Position numbers and translations under genes: made by a program. From JAYQUR01 sp038133505 (lineage in GTDB: Bacteria > Pseudomonadota > Alphaproteobacteria > MPNO01 > UBA830): DNA of 25,610 nt. The notes beneath the pieces are model-generated. The model searched no databases, was not told the origin of the DNA, and worked only from the letters and a program-made list of their open reading frames with translations. Of the stretch, positions 7,814 to 15,429 are shown piece after piece. The stretch is taken from NCBI GenBank assembly GCA_038133505.1, contig JAYPTI010000027.1, positions 1-25,610 of the forward strand, written 5' to 3'. Position 1 is the stretch's first letter, and the number at the start of each line of letters is the position of its first letter.

Positions 7814-8783
7814 TCTTCTTCTCCCGGATAATTCTGTTTCTGAGGACGCCGATCCCCTCGACCTCCAGCTCGATGACGTCGCCGTCCGACAGGTATTTCT
7901 CGAGCTCCAGACCGCAGCCGCCGCCGACGGTGCCGGAGCCGAAGAACTCGCCCGGATGCAGCGTCTCGGAGCGCGAGACGTGGGCGATCAGATCCTCGAA
8001 CGTCCAGTGGATGGTCCCGGAATGGCCGCGCGACCATTCCTCGCCGTTGATGCGTGCGACCATCGTGCAGTCGTAGGGATCGAGTTCGTCGGCGGTGACG
8101 ATGCAGGGCCCGATAACGTTGCCCGTGTCGAAGTCCTTGCCCTTGCCGGGGCCGAGGCCGCCCGGCATTTCGATCATCTGCGCGTCGCGCGCCGAGATGT
8201 CGTTGAAGATCGAATAGCCGAAGATGTGCTCGCGGGCGCGCTCCTTCGGGATGTTCTTGCCGCCCTTGCCGATGAAAAAGCCGAATTCGAGCTCGTAGTC
8301 GAGCACGTCGGCGTAATCGGGCCAAATCACGTCCTCGCCGTCGCCGATCACTGCGAGGCGGTTGGCCTTGTAGTAGATCGGCTGGCGGTACCAGACCTCG
8401 GGGATCTGGAAGAGGCCATTCTTCTCGAACTCGGCGAGCGCCGCTTCGGGATCGGGTTCGGCCGCGGCGCGGTTCTTGCGCAGCACGGTATAGGCCTGGA
8501 TCAGGTGCTCCTCGAAGCACAGGCAGTCGCGGATCTGCGGCGGCGCGGGGAGCGGCGTTCGCAGCGTGACGGCGGCGCGGTCTATCACGCTGCCGGCGGG
8601 CGGCGCGGCGACGATGGCTTTCGCGGCGTCGAGCGCGTCGTCGCCCGCTTCGATCAGCGCCAGCATGGATGCGAATGCGGGCTCCGCGCGTTCAGCCTGC
8701 AGATCGACGATCGCGGTACCGTCTTCGATCGACGCGCCGAGCCGGTCCGCGCCGTCGTCTCCCCTGAATGTGACGAGTTTCAT
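7806..8783 (-). CDS. Fumarylacetoacetate hydrolase (FAH) family protein
   Basis: Predicted cytoplasmic metal-dependent hydrolase of the FAH superfamily, whose members cleave C-C bonds or hydrate/decarboxylate acyl-pyruvate-like acids. At 325 residues it resembles two-domain FAH-like proteins. The metal-binding core is visible as DYELEFGFFIGKGGKN (162-177; Glu164, Glu166) and SIFNDISARD (191-200; Asp195). The conserved C-terminal GEFFGSGTVGGGCGLE is also present. A strong ribosome site (AAGGAGAA) precedes ATG 8783. It leads the minus-strand operon FAH, cupin, thiolase. Nearby GST, BKACE and cyclase genes fit degradation of an aromatic or branched acid, but the substrate is inference only. Confidence 0.9.
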   Translation of the reverse strand: MKLVTFRGDDGADRLGASIEDGTAIVDLQAERAEPAFASMLALIEAGDDALDAAKAIVAAPPAGSVIDRAAVTLRTPLPAPPQIRDCLCFEEHLIQAYTVLRKNRAAAEPDPEAALAEFEKNGLFQIPEVWYRQPIYYKANRLAVIGDGEDVIWPDYADVLDYELEFGFFIGKGGKNIPKERAREHIFGYSIFNDISARDAQMIEMPGGLGPGKGKDFDTGNVIGPCIVTADELDPYDCTMVARINGEEWSRGHSGTIHWTFEDLIAHVSRSETLHPGEFFGSGTVGGGCGLELEKYLSDGDVIELEVEGIGVLRNRIIREKKNG

Positions 8784-8840
8784 CCCCGTTCTCCTTCTTC
8801 GACTGTTTTGCGCGCCGTACCGGTGGCGGTCAAGGTTTCC

Positions 8841-8937
8841 CCCTCTCCCTGGCCCTCTCCCCGGTGGGGAGAGGGGACAAGCATACGATGTCTTGAATCC
8901 CCTCTCCCTCGAGGGGGAGGGTTAGGGAGGGGGTGCC
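8841..8937. repeat. C/G-rich double-hairpin intergenic repeat, copy 1
   Basis: Palindromic REP-like element. Hairpin one is perfect: CCCTCTCCCC (8853-8862), loop GGT, GGGGAGAGGG (8866-8875). After a 24-base spacer, a second near-perfect palindrome runs from 8900 to 8921 (CCCTCTCCCTC against GAGGGGGAGGG), followed by GTTAGGGAGGGGG. The same layout recurs at 9783-9886. It lies between the divergent FAH and cyclase genes, upstream of both, so it is part of the leader or promoter region rather than an end-of-gene terminator. Confidence 0.85.
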
Positions 8938-9003
8938 ACTCGCCAAGGCACGCCGGCTTCGCCATAATCCCGCCAACAAACAACAAGCGGGGAGGAGGCA
9001 CGC

Positions 9004-9780
9004 ATGCCGCGCCAGTTCGTCGACATTTCGGTCGTGCTCGAATCCGGGATCAAGTCGGATCCCGCATTCATGCTGCCGAAGATCACCTATCACGCGCACA
9101 AGGAAACCGCGCCGCAGCTCTGCGCACTGTTTCCGGGGCTCGAGCCGGAGCAGCTGCCCGACGGGATGGGCTGGGCGATGGAGGAGATCGAGCTGTCGAC
9201 CCATAACGGCACGCATGTCGACGCGCCGTGGCACTATCACCCGACGATGGACGGCGGCGACCGCGCCATCACCATTGACGAGATCCCGCTCGAATGGTGC
9301 TACCAGCCGGGCGTGAAGCTGGATTTCCGCCATCTGGAGGACGGCCATCTGGTGACGCCCGCCGAGATCGAGGCGGAACTGGACCGCATCGGCCACGACC
9401 TGCAGCCGCTCAACATCGTCGTCGTCAACACGTCGGCCGGCGAACGCTACGGCGAGGACGACTACCTGATGAAAGGCTGCGGTTTCGGCCGAGAATCCAC
9501 GCTGTGGTTCACCGACCGCGGCATCCGCGTCGTCGGCACCGACGCGTGGACCTGGGATGCGCCGTTCCCGCAGACGCTGGAGCGCTGGAAGAAGACGAAG
9601 GACCCGTCGATCATCTGGGAAGGTCACAAGGCCGGGATGGAGAAGGGCTACTGCCAGATCGAGAAGATGGGCAATCTCGACAAGCTGCCGTCGACCGGTT
9701 TCGACGTGATCTGCTTCCCGACCAAGATCAAGGGCGCGTCGGGCGGCTGGACCCGCGCGGTAGCGGTAATAGACGGGTAG
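9004..9780 (+). CDS. Cyclase-family metal hydrolase (kynurenine formamidase-like)
   Basis: A 258-residue protein of the cyclase/kynurenine-formamidase family, metal-dependent hydrolases acting on amide or lactone-type bonds (for example N-formylkynurenine and isatin). The diagnostic HxGTHxDxPxH motif is HNGTHVDAPWHY at 67-78, giving metal ligands His67, His71 and Asp73, with His77 next to them. The ribosome site GGGGAGGAGG precedes ATG 9004. The gene is flanked on both sides by copies of the same palindromic repeat. It is followed on the same strand by the BKACE gene after 134 bases that contain the second repeat. No other tryptophan-degradation gene is visible, so a kynurenine role should not be assumed. 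Confidence 0.9.
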   Translation: MPRQFVDISVVLESGIKSDPAFMLPKITYHAHKETAPQLCALFPGLEPEQLPDGMGWAMEEIELSTHNGTHVDAPWHYHPTMDGGDRAITIDEIPLEWCYQPGVKLDFRHLEDGHLVTPAEIEAELDRIGHDLQPLNIVVVNTSAGERYGEDDYLMKGCGFGRESTLWFTDRGIRVVGTDAWTWDAPFPQTLERWKKTKDPSIIWEGHKAGMEKGYCQIEKMGNLDKLPSTGFDVICFPTKIKGASGGWTRAVAVIDG

Positions 9781-9782
9781 GG

Positions 9783-9886
9783 GCACCCCCTCCCTGTCCC
9801 TCCCCCTGAAGGGAGAGGGGACGAACACGAAAACCCCGATTCATAAATCCCCTCTCCCCTGGAGAAGAGGGTTAGGGAGAGGGGAG
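9783..9886. repeat. C/G-rich double-hairpin intergenic repeat, copy 2
   Basis: Same organisation as the element at 8841-8937: CCCTCCCCCTGAAGGGAGAGGGGAC, an AT-richer spacer, then ATCCCCTCTCCCCTGGAGAAGAGG and GTTAGGGAGAGGGG. The two copies are in the same orientation and bracket the cyclase gene. It fills most of the cyclase-BKACE gap and could form a partial terminator or RNA-processing structure between them. Confidence 0.85.
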
Positions 9887-9914
9887 ACGACGCAAAACGA
9901 AAAGGACTGAGGAA

Positions 9915-10853
9915 ATGGCCAAGGACGGAAAAGTCATCATCACCTGCGCGGTAACCGGCGCGATCCATACGCCGACCATGTCGCCGCATCTGCCGATCAC
10001 CCCCGACGAGGTGGCGGCCGACGCCATCGCGGCGGCGGAGGCGGGCGCCTCGATCCTGCATCTGCATGCGCGCGACCCGATCGACGGCCGGCCGACCCCC
10101 GATCCGGGCGTGTTCATGGAGTTCCTCCCGCGCATCAAGCAGGCGACGGACGCGGTGGTGAACATCACCACCGGCGGCGGCCACGGCATGACGCTGGAGG
10201 AGCGTTGCGCGGCGGCGCTCGCGGTCAGCCCGGAGATGACATCGCTCAACATGGGTTCAATGAATTTCGGCCTGTTCCCCATTCTCGACAAGGGCCTCGA
10301 CTGGCAGCACCAGTGGGAACCCGAGTATCTGGAGATGACGCGAGATTTCATATTCCGGAATACATTCAAAGATATAGAGTGGGTTCTTAAGGAACTGGGA
10401 GAGGGTCATGGCGTGCGCTTCGAGTTCGAATGCTACGACATGGGCCATCTCTACAACCTCGCCCACTTCGTCGACCGCGGGCTGGTGAAGCCGCCGTTCT
10501 TCGTCCAGACGATCTTCGGCATTCTCGGCGGCATCGGCGCCGACATCGAGAACCTCGCGCACATGCGGCGCATCGCCAACAAGCTGTTCGGCGAGGAGAA
10601 CTACGAGTGGTCGATCCTGGCCGCGGGACGTCACCAGATGAACTTCGTGACGACCGGGGCCATCCTGGGCGGCAATGTCCGCGTCGGGCTCGAGGATTCG
10701 CTCTATATCGGCAAGGGCAAGCTCGCCGAAAGCAACGCCGACCAGGTCGCCAAGATCAAGCGGATCGTCGAAGACCTGTCGCTCGAGGTCGCCACGCCCG
10801 CCGAGGCCCGCGAACGCCTGGCGCTAAAGGGCGGGGACATGGTGAAGTTCTGA
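9915..10853 (+). CDS. BKACE-family beta-keto acid cleavage enzyme (DUF849 / Kce-like)
   Basis: A 312-residue TIM-barrel enzyme of the 3-keto-5-aminohexanoate cleavage family, which condenses a beta-keto acid with acetyl-CoA to give acetoacetate and a new acyl-CoA. The metal-binding HLHAR (His49, His51) and the conserved Glu260 in RVGLEDSLYIG are present, as are NITTGGG (83-89) and FECYDMGHLYNLAHF (171-185). The ribosome site AGGACTGAGGAA precedes ATG 9915. BKACE members accept many beta-keto acids; the substrate here is unknown. About 68 bases inside the gene (10341-10408) use AT-rich codons unlike the rest. The gene ends at a palindromic repeat facing the convergent MetE-like gene. Confidence 0.92.
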   Translation: MAKDGKVIITCAVTGAIHTPTMSPHLPITPDEVAADAIAAAEAGASILHLHARDPIDGRPTPDPGVFMEFLPRIKQATDAVVNITTGGGHGMTLEERCAAALAVSPEMTSLNMGSMNFGLFPILDKGLDWQHQWEPEYLEMTRDFIFRNTFKDIEWVLKELGEGHGVRFEFECYDMGHLYNLAHFVDRGLVKPPFFVQTIFGILGGIGADIENLAHMRRIANKLFGEENYEWSILAAGRHQMNFVTTGAILGGNVRVGLEDSLYIGKGKLAESNADQVAKIKRIVEDLSLEVATPAEARERLALKGGDMVKF

Positions 10854-10864
10854 TATCCGGATTT

Positions 10865-10941
10865 CGTCATCCTCGGGCTTGACCTGAGGATCCATTGACT
10901 TGGCGAAGGTGGACCCTCGGCTCAATGCCGAGGGTGACGAC
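10865..10941. repeat. Palindromic intergenic element between convergent genes
   Basis: The outer arms CGTCATCCTCGG (10865-10876) and CCGAGGGTGACG (10928-10939) are complementary with one wobble. Each half also contains its own smaller palindrome (CCTCGGGCTTGACCTGAGG, and CCCTCGGCTCAATGCCGAGGG). This composition is typical of dispersed alphaproteobacterial palindromic repeats and is unrelated to the CCCTCTCCCC elements. Placed between two gene 3' ends, it probably serves as a bidirectional terminator or mRNA stabiliser. Confidence 0.75.
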
Positions 10942-10946
10942 GAGGG

Positions 10947-11969
10947 TTAGGTCACGAGTCGAGCGTGCAATTCCAGTAGCGGCATCACTTCTGCCGCTTC
11001 CATCCGGCCCCAGCCGCACTCGGTCGTCAGGCCGAACTCGTCGAGATGCGCCCGCGCGGCCTCGATCCGCCGTTTCGCGCCGTCTACGCCATCGGCGAGG
11101 TGGATCAGCCCGAGGTAAACCGTCGTTTCCGGCGCGATCGCGAGATCGTCGAGCGGTGCGAAATAGCCGTCGTCGTCGCGGTCCACCGGGACCGGCATGT
11201 GGAAGAAATCGATCCTACGCCCGACGCCGCGCGCAATCGCGTTGGCGGTCGCCACGCAGAGGCCGAGATCGTCCGGCTCTTTCCAGTGTCTGTTGCCCAT
11301 CGAGCCGTAGCAAAGATGGTAGCCGAGCGTGATGTCTTCCGGCACCGCGTCGCCCAGCTTCGCGAGCGTCGCGATCAGCCAAGGGGCGGGATCGTTGCCG
11401 AGAAACGGCACCGGATGCAGCTTTTCGAAGATCGACATCTCGGTCGCGACGTCCCATTGCAGGCACAGATCGGCGTCGGGGATCGCGGTGCGCATCGCAT
11501 CGATTTCGGCCAGCATCGCCGCTTCGTAGAGCGGGTAGACGTCTCCCTGCGCGTCGTACGCGGTGAATGAAAAGACCGGCGCGAAGGGCGTCGGCAGGCA
11601 GACCGGGAAACGGGCGTCGGGCGCCAGACAACCCGCGCCTCGGCGCGCGGCGAAAACCTCGTACGATTCGATCGCCTCGCGCGCGAAGCCCAACGCGCCG
11701 AACTCGATATCAGCTGCCGTCTTGCCGGGCTTCAGGCGATAGGGCGGGTTGAGCTGGTAGACCCGTTCCTTCGCGTCTCCCTGTTCCAGCGCTTCCTGTT
11801 CCGCGAAGACCGGATGCTGCCAGCCGATCCAGTTCGACCGCACGCCCGTCTCCCCGTCCGGAACGCAGGCGATCCGGTCGCCGAGTGTATCGGCGACGGC
11901 ATCGAAAACGTCGTCGGCATCCGACAGCGGTATCGATCCGACGAGAAGAAGTGGGTACTGCGAGTTGAT
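10947..11969 (-). CDS. MetE C-terminal-like (cobalamin-independent methionine synthase-like) protein, unusual start
   Basis: TIM-barrel protein related to the catalytic half of methionine synthase MetE and to UROD-type methyltransferases. Numbered from codon 11969 (340 residues), it has the N-terminal motif LLLVGSIPLSDADDVF and CVPDGETG. Likely zinc ligands are His218-x-Cys220 (YHLCYGS) and Cys318 (TECGWGR), matching the HxC...C set of MetE. The first ordinary start codon in frame is GTG 11843, which would remove 42 conserved residues. Upstream the frame is open to a TAG at 11990-11988 and contains no ATG, GTG or TTG. An ATC at 11969 has GGGAG seven bases upstream. Either a non-canonical ATC start is used, or there is a sequence error or frameshift. 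It is a stand-alone domain, so the methyl donor and acceptor are unknown. Confidence 0.75.
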   Translation of the reverse strand: MNSQYPLLLVGSIPLSDADDVFDAVADTLGDRIACVPDGETGVRSNWIGWQHPVFAEQEALEQGDAKERVYQLNPPYRLKPGKTAADIEFGALGFAREAIESYEVFAARRGAGCLAPDARFPVCLPTPFAPVFSFTAYDAQGDVYPLYEAAMLAEIDAMRTAIPDADLCLQWDVATEMSIFEKLHPVPFLGNDPAPWLIATLAKLGDAVPEDITLGYHLCYGSMGNRHWKEPDDLGLCVATANAIARGVGRRIDFFHMPVPVDRDDDGYFAPLDDLAIAPETTVYLGLIHLADGVDGAKRRIEAARAHLDEFGLTTECGWGRMEAAEVMPLLELHARLVT

Positions 11970-12027
11970 CGGAAGGCTCCCGGGAAACTATGGTGCGCCA
12001 TCATTCCAAATGGGGAGGGAAAGACCA

Positions 12028-12480
12028 ATGCTCAACATCAAGCGCCTGTCGCGGGACGAGGCCTTCATCATGATCGCTGCGGCGGAAAAGAAAGCGGCGG
12101 CCATCGGCGTGCCGCAGGTCATCGCGGTTTCCGACGAGAGCGGCAACCTGATCGCGTTCTCCCGGATGGACGGCGGCAAGGCGAGCTCGATCCAGATCGC
12201 CATCGCCAAGGCGTTCACCGCCGGTGCGGCGCGCAACCCGACCATGTTCTACAACGAGCATTGCGTGCCGGGATCGCCCGCCTTCGGCATCCATGTGTCG
12301 AACGACGGCAAGTTCTCGACCATCGGCGGCGGTCTGCCGGTGATGTCAGGCAAGGACTGCGTCGGTGGCATTGGCGTCAGCTCCGGGACACCCGGCGAGG
12401 ATATCGAGGTCGCGGAAGCGGGCGTGAAGGCGCTGGAGGCGCACTGGAAGCGCCAGCGCGGACGCAAGGCGAAGAGCTGA
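12028..12480 (+). CDS. GlcG/HbpS-family (heme-degrading-domain-like) protein
   Basis: A small cytoplasmic protein of 150 residues in the GlcG/HbpS family, often called heme-binding but commonly found beside catabolic operons with no proven reaction. Family features are the N-terminal helix, QVIAVSDESGNLIAFSRMDG, the helix SIQIAIAKAFTAG, and GGLPVMSGKDCVGGIGVSSG near the C-terminus. The ATG at 12028 is chosen over the longer open frame at 11965 because GGGAGGGAAAG sits just upstream and the homologous part begins there. The amidase gene follows after 24 bases on the same strand, so the two are probably co-transcribed. It is divergent from the MetE-like gene. Confidence 0.88.
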   Translation: MLNIKRLSRDEAFIMIAAAEKKAAAIGVPQVIAVSDESGNLIAFSRMDGGKASSIQIAIAKAFTAGAARNPTMFYNEHCVPGSPAFGIHVSNDGKFSTIGGGLPVMSGKDCVGGIGVSSGTPGEDIEVAEAGVKALEAHWKRQRGRKAKS

Positions 12481-12504
12481 CGGCCCATCCGAGGTAGTCG
12501 CCCG

Positions 12505-13794
12505 ATGACCGGAGATCTGTCGCACCTGACGGCGCGCGAGCTTGCGCCGCGCCTCGCGTCCGGCGACGTGCGGGCGGCCGACGTCGCGTCGGCCTGTCTC
12601 GCCCGCGTCGATGCGTCGGAGAACACCGTCCATGCCTGGGCGCATATCGACCCGGACGCCGTCGCGGCGCAGGCGGCCGCCCTCGACGCCAGGTTTGCGG
12701 AGAGCGGCCCGGTCGGCCCGCTCCACGGCATTCCGGTCGGGCTCAAGGACGTCATCGACACGGCGGATATGCCGACCGAGAACGGGACGGCGGCGGATGC
12801 GGGGCGGCGGCCCGAAGCCGATGCGGCGCTCGTAACCGCGCTGCGGAACGCGGGCGCGATCGTCATGGGCAAGACCGTCACCGCGGAGCTCGCCCATCGA
12901 GAACCCGGGCCGACCGCAAATCCGCTCGATCCGTCGCGGACGCCCGGCGGCTCGTCGTCGGGTTCGGCGGCGGCGGTCGCGGCGGAGATGACGCCGCTCG
13001 CCGTCGGCACGCAGACCGGCGGGTCCGTCGTCCGGCCTGCCGCCTATTGCGGCATCGTCGGCTACAAGCCGACTGTCGGTCTGATCCCGACGGCGGGTGT
13101 GTTCTGCCGTTCTCACACGCTCGACACCATGGGTGTCTTTGCCCGAACCGTTGCCGACGCCGCGCTGCTGGCGGATTGCCTGGCGGGCGGGGCGGGCCTG
13201 TCGCCCGTTGCGGACAAGTCGGGGTTTTCGCTGGCGTTCGCGCACCCGCCGGGCTGGGAGCGGTGTGACGACGACATGAAGGCGGCCTTGGAGGAACTTC
13301 AGGGCGAGCTCGGCGCGCGCGCCGAGTCCGTAAAGCTGCCGGCCTGTTTCGACGACGCGGCGGCCGCCCATCGGGTCGTGAGCCTCGTCGAGCTGTCGAA
13401 ATACGCCGCGTCCTATGCCGAGAAACACGCGGAAGATATCAGCGAGGGCATGCTGCAAGACATCGAAACGGGTGCGGGTTTCAGCGCCGTCGCGTATCTG
13501 CGCGCGCTCGACATGGTCGGCGTGCTGAACGACGCGCTGGAGCCTGTCTTCGGGAAATACGACGCCATCGTCACGCCATCCGCCCTGGGACAGGCGCCGG
13601 TGGGGCTCGCGAATACCGGCGAGGCGATCTTCTGCAGTCTTTGGACGTTGTGCGGGACGCCGACGATCAGCCTGCCGCTTCTGACCGGAGCTGACGGCAT
13701 GCCGCTCGGCGTGCAGCTGATCGGCCGCCGCGGCGCGGATGCCGATTTGCTGGCGACGGCAACGGCCCTGACGGCATCGCTCGACGAAAGCTAG
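12505..13794 (+). CDS. Amidase (amidase-signature family)
   Basis: A 429-residue amidase-signature hydrolase that would cleave a carboxamide or related C-N bond. The catalytic Ser-cisSer-Lys triad is visible: Lys81 in GIPVGLKDVIDT, cis-Ser150 in the GGSSSGS box (148-154), and nucleophile Ser174 in GTQTGGSVVRPAAYCG. The spacing of Lys to cis-Ser (69) and cis-Ser to Ser (24) equals that of characterised malonamidase. No GatB or GatC gene is adjacent, so a GatA role in tRNA amidation is unlikely. The last four bases, CTAG, are shared with the stop codon of the convergent dehydrogenase gene. Confidence 0.92.
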   Translation: MTGDLSHLTARELAPRLASGDVRAADVASACLARVDASENTVHAWAHIDPDAVAAQAAALDARFAESGPVGPLHGIPVGLKDVIDTADMPTENGTAADAGRRPEADAALVTALRNAGAIVMGKTVTAELAHREPGPTANPLDPSRTPGGSSSGSAAAVAAEMTPLAVGTQTGGSVVRPAAYCGIVGYKPTVGLIPTAGVFCRSHTLDTMGVFARTVADAALLADCLAGGAGLSPVADKSGFSLAFAHPPGWERCDDDMKAALEELQGELGARAESVKLPACFDDAAAAHRVVSLVELSKYAASYAEKHAEDISEGMLQDIETGAGFSAVAYLRALDMVGVLNDALEPVFGKYDAIVTPSALGQAPVGLANTGEAIFCSLWTLCGTPTISLPLLTGADGMPLGVQLIGRRGADADLLATATALTASLDES

Positions 13795-14684
13795 GCGTCA
13801 CCCGCGCGGATCATTTCCATCATCGAGGAGAAATCGCGTTCGGAATCGCGTTCCGCGCAGAGTTTCTCGTAGAGCGCGCGGGCATGCTCTCCGAGGGGCG
13901 TCGTCGCGCCGGTCGCCGCCGCCGCTTCCTGCGCAAGCGTCAGGTCCTTCAGCATCAGCGTTGCGGTGAAGCCCGGCGCGAAATCGCGGTTCGCCGGCGC
14001 GGTCTCGACCTGATCGGGCATCGGGCAGTTGACGTTGAACGCCCAGCACGTGCCGGTCGAGGTGGAGATGACGTCGTAGAGCACATCGTGGCTGACGCCT
14101 GCCACCTCGCCGAGCGCGACCGCCTCGCACGACGCGATCATCGAAATGCCGAGAAGCATGTTGTTGCAGATCTTCACGGCCTGGCCCGCGGTCGGGCCTC
14201 CGGCGCGCACGACCTTCTTTCCCATTGCCAGGAACACATCTTCGGCGCGGTCGATCGCGTCCGCGCCGCCGCCGGCCATGAAGGTCAGGGTGCCGGCCTC
14301 GGCGCCCGCCATGCCGCCCGAGACGGGCGAGTCGATAAGCTCGATCCCGCGCTTCGCCGCCGCATCGTGGATCAGCCGGGTCGTCGGGAGGTCGGTCGTG
14401 GAGGAATCGACCACGATGGTTCCCGGCCCCACGAGATCGAGGATCCTGTCGGTCTCGAGCAGAACCTCCCGGACCTCCTTGCCGGTCGGCAGCATCGTGA
14501 AGACGATCTCGGTTCCGTCGGCCGCATCGGCGTTGGAGGTGGCCGCGCGAACCCCGCGCCCGGCGGCTCGCGCCGTCTTCTCCGGCACGATGTCGTAGCC
14601 GGCAACCTCGTGTCCCTGTGCGGCGAGATTGGCAGCCATCGGCCCGCCCATGTTGCCGAGCCCGATGAAGGCGATGCGCGCCAT
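13791..14684 (-). CDS. NAD(P)-dependent beta-hydroxyacid dehydrogenase (3-hydroxyisobutyrate dehydrogenase-like)
   Basis: A 297-residue enzyme of the beta-hydroxyacid dehydrogenase family, which oxidises short 3-hydroxyacids (3-hydroxyisobutyrate, tartronate semialdehyde and the like) with NAD(P). The Rossmann motif is FIGLGNMGGPMA (6-17), the substrate-binding motif is DSPVSGG (118-124), and the catalytic lysine is Lys171 in GQAVKICNNMLLG. I chose ATG 14684 because it begins the Rossmann strand and has an AGGGAGGA ribosome site. The longer open frame to 14768 adds only non-conserved residues. Which hydroxyacid it uses is not determinable. It fits valine-type or general small-acid catabolism together with the neighbouring thiolase and CoA ligase. 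Confidence 0.9.
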   Translation of the reverse strand: MARIAFIGLGNMGGPMAANLAAQGHEVAGYDIVPEKTARAAGRGVRAATSNADAADGTEIVFTMLPTGKEVREVLLETDRILDLVGPGTIVVDSSTTDLPTTRLIHDAAAKRGIELIDSPVSGGMAGAEAGTLTFMAGGGADAIDRAEDVFLAMGKKVVRAGGPTAGQAVKICNNMLLGISMIASCEAVALGEVAGVSHDVLYDVISTSTGTCWAFNVNCPMPDQVETAPANRDFAPGFTATLMLKDLTLAQEAAAATGATTPLGEHARALYEKLCAERDSERDFSSMMEMIRAGDA

Positions 14685-14793
14685 GAAGTCCTCCCTGTTT
14701 TCTGTGTTGAGCATAGCTGTCGGCGGACCGGTTTCAATATGCCGGCTGCGGAGTATCATCGGACCCACGAACCCAGGACGCCGGAGCGAAACG

Positions 14794-15429
14794 ATGAAAC
14801 TCTATAGCTGGATGACTGCGCCGAACCCGCGGCGGGCGAAGATTTTCGTGGCCGAAAAGGGGCTCGACATCGAGATCGTCGAGGCGGCCGATCCGGATAA
14901 TCCGGCGCAACTCAGCGCCGAGTATTGCGCGAAGTATCCGCATCGTCGCGTGCCGCTGCTCGAGCTCGACGACGGCGACTGGATCGCCGAGGCGACGGCG
15001 ATCTGCCGGTATCTCGAAGCGCTCTATCTGGAACCGTCGCTGATGGGGCGTGACCCCAAGGAGGCGGCCGTCGTCGAGATGTGGGACCGGCTTGCCGAGT
15101 GGGAGGGCATGATGGCCGTGTCCGAGGTATTCCGGAACACGCACAAGATGTTCGTCGGGCGCGGGCTCGCGGGCTACGACGTCGATATCCCTCAGATCCC
15201 CGAACTCGCGGAGCGCGGCGAGTTGCGTTACGGCAAGTTCTTCGAAAAGATCGACGAGCAGTTGGCCAACAACGAGTTTCTCGTCGGCGATCTGTTCAGC
15301 ATGGCCGACATCACGGCGCTCTGCGCCATCGATTTCGGCATCTCGCGGCGTCTGCCGATCCCGGAGAACTGCCCGAACGTCACCCGCTGGCACGAGGCCG
15401 TTTCGTCGCGACCGAGCGCAGCCGCCTAG
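14794..15429 (+). CDS. Glutathione S-transferase family protein
   Basis: A 211-residue cytosolic GST. The N-terminal thioredoxin-like domain begins MKLYSWMTAPNPRRAKIF and contains the cis-proline loop HRRVPLLEL (Pro54). The usual glutathione-gamma-Glu site ES is here EA (Glu66-Ala67). The all-helical C-terminal domain includes the N-capping segment LVGDLFSMADITAL. Such GSTs may conjugate electrophiles, or isomerise maleylacetoacetate-like acids in aromatic catabolism. The FAH enzyme in the window makes the latter conceivable but not shown. The open frame extends upstream to 14629, but ATG 14794 starts the conserved domain. The stop overlaps the convergent oxidoreductase gene by four bases (CTAG). 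Confidence 0.9.
   Translation: MKLYSWMTAPNPRRAKIFVAEKGLDIEIVEAADPDNPAQLSAEYCAKYPHRRVPLLELDDGDWIAEATAICRYLEALYLEPSLMGRDPKEAAVVEMWDRLAEWEGMMAVSEVFRNTHKMFVGRGLAGYDVDIPQIPELAERGELRYGKFFEKIDEQLANNEFLVGDLFSMADITALCAIDFGISRRLPIPENCPNVTRWHEAVSSRPSAAA

Noticed and set aside
7467..9206. Open frame of 579 codons on the plus strand through the cupin and FAH genes
   Set aside because: It is antisense to two well-supported genes and runs through the palindromic repeat (giving the typical repeat-derived SPSPWPSPRWGEG peptide). It has no domain signature.
8841..9886. Repeats as a CRISPR array or insertion-sequence ends
   Set aside because: There are only two units, far apart, each an imperfect double palindrome with no regular spacers, no target duplication seen, and a metabolic gene rather than a transposase between them.
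12505..13794. Amidase as GatA of the tRNA-dependent amidotransferase
   Set aside because: No gatB or gatC is adjacent. The length (429) and the neighbour (GlcG-like) fit a catabolic amidase better.
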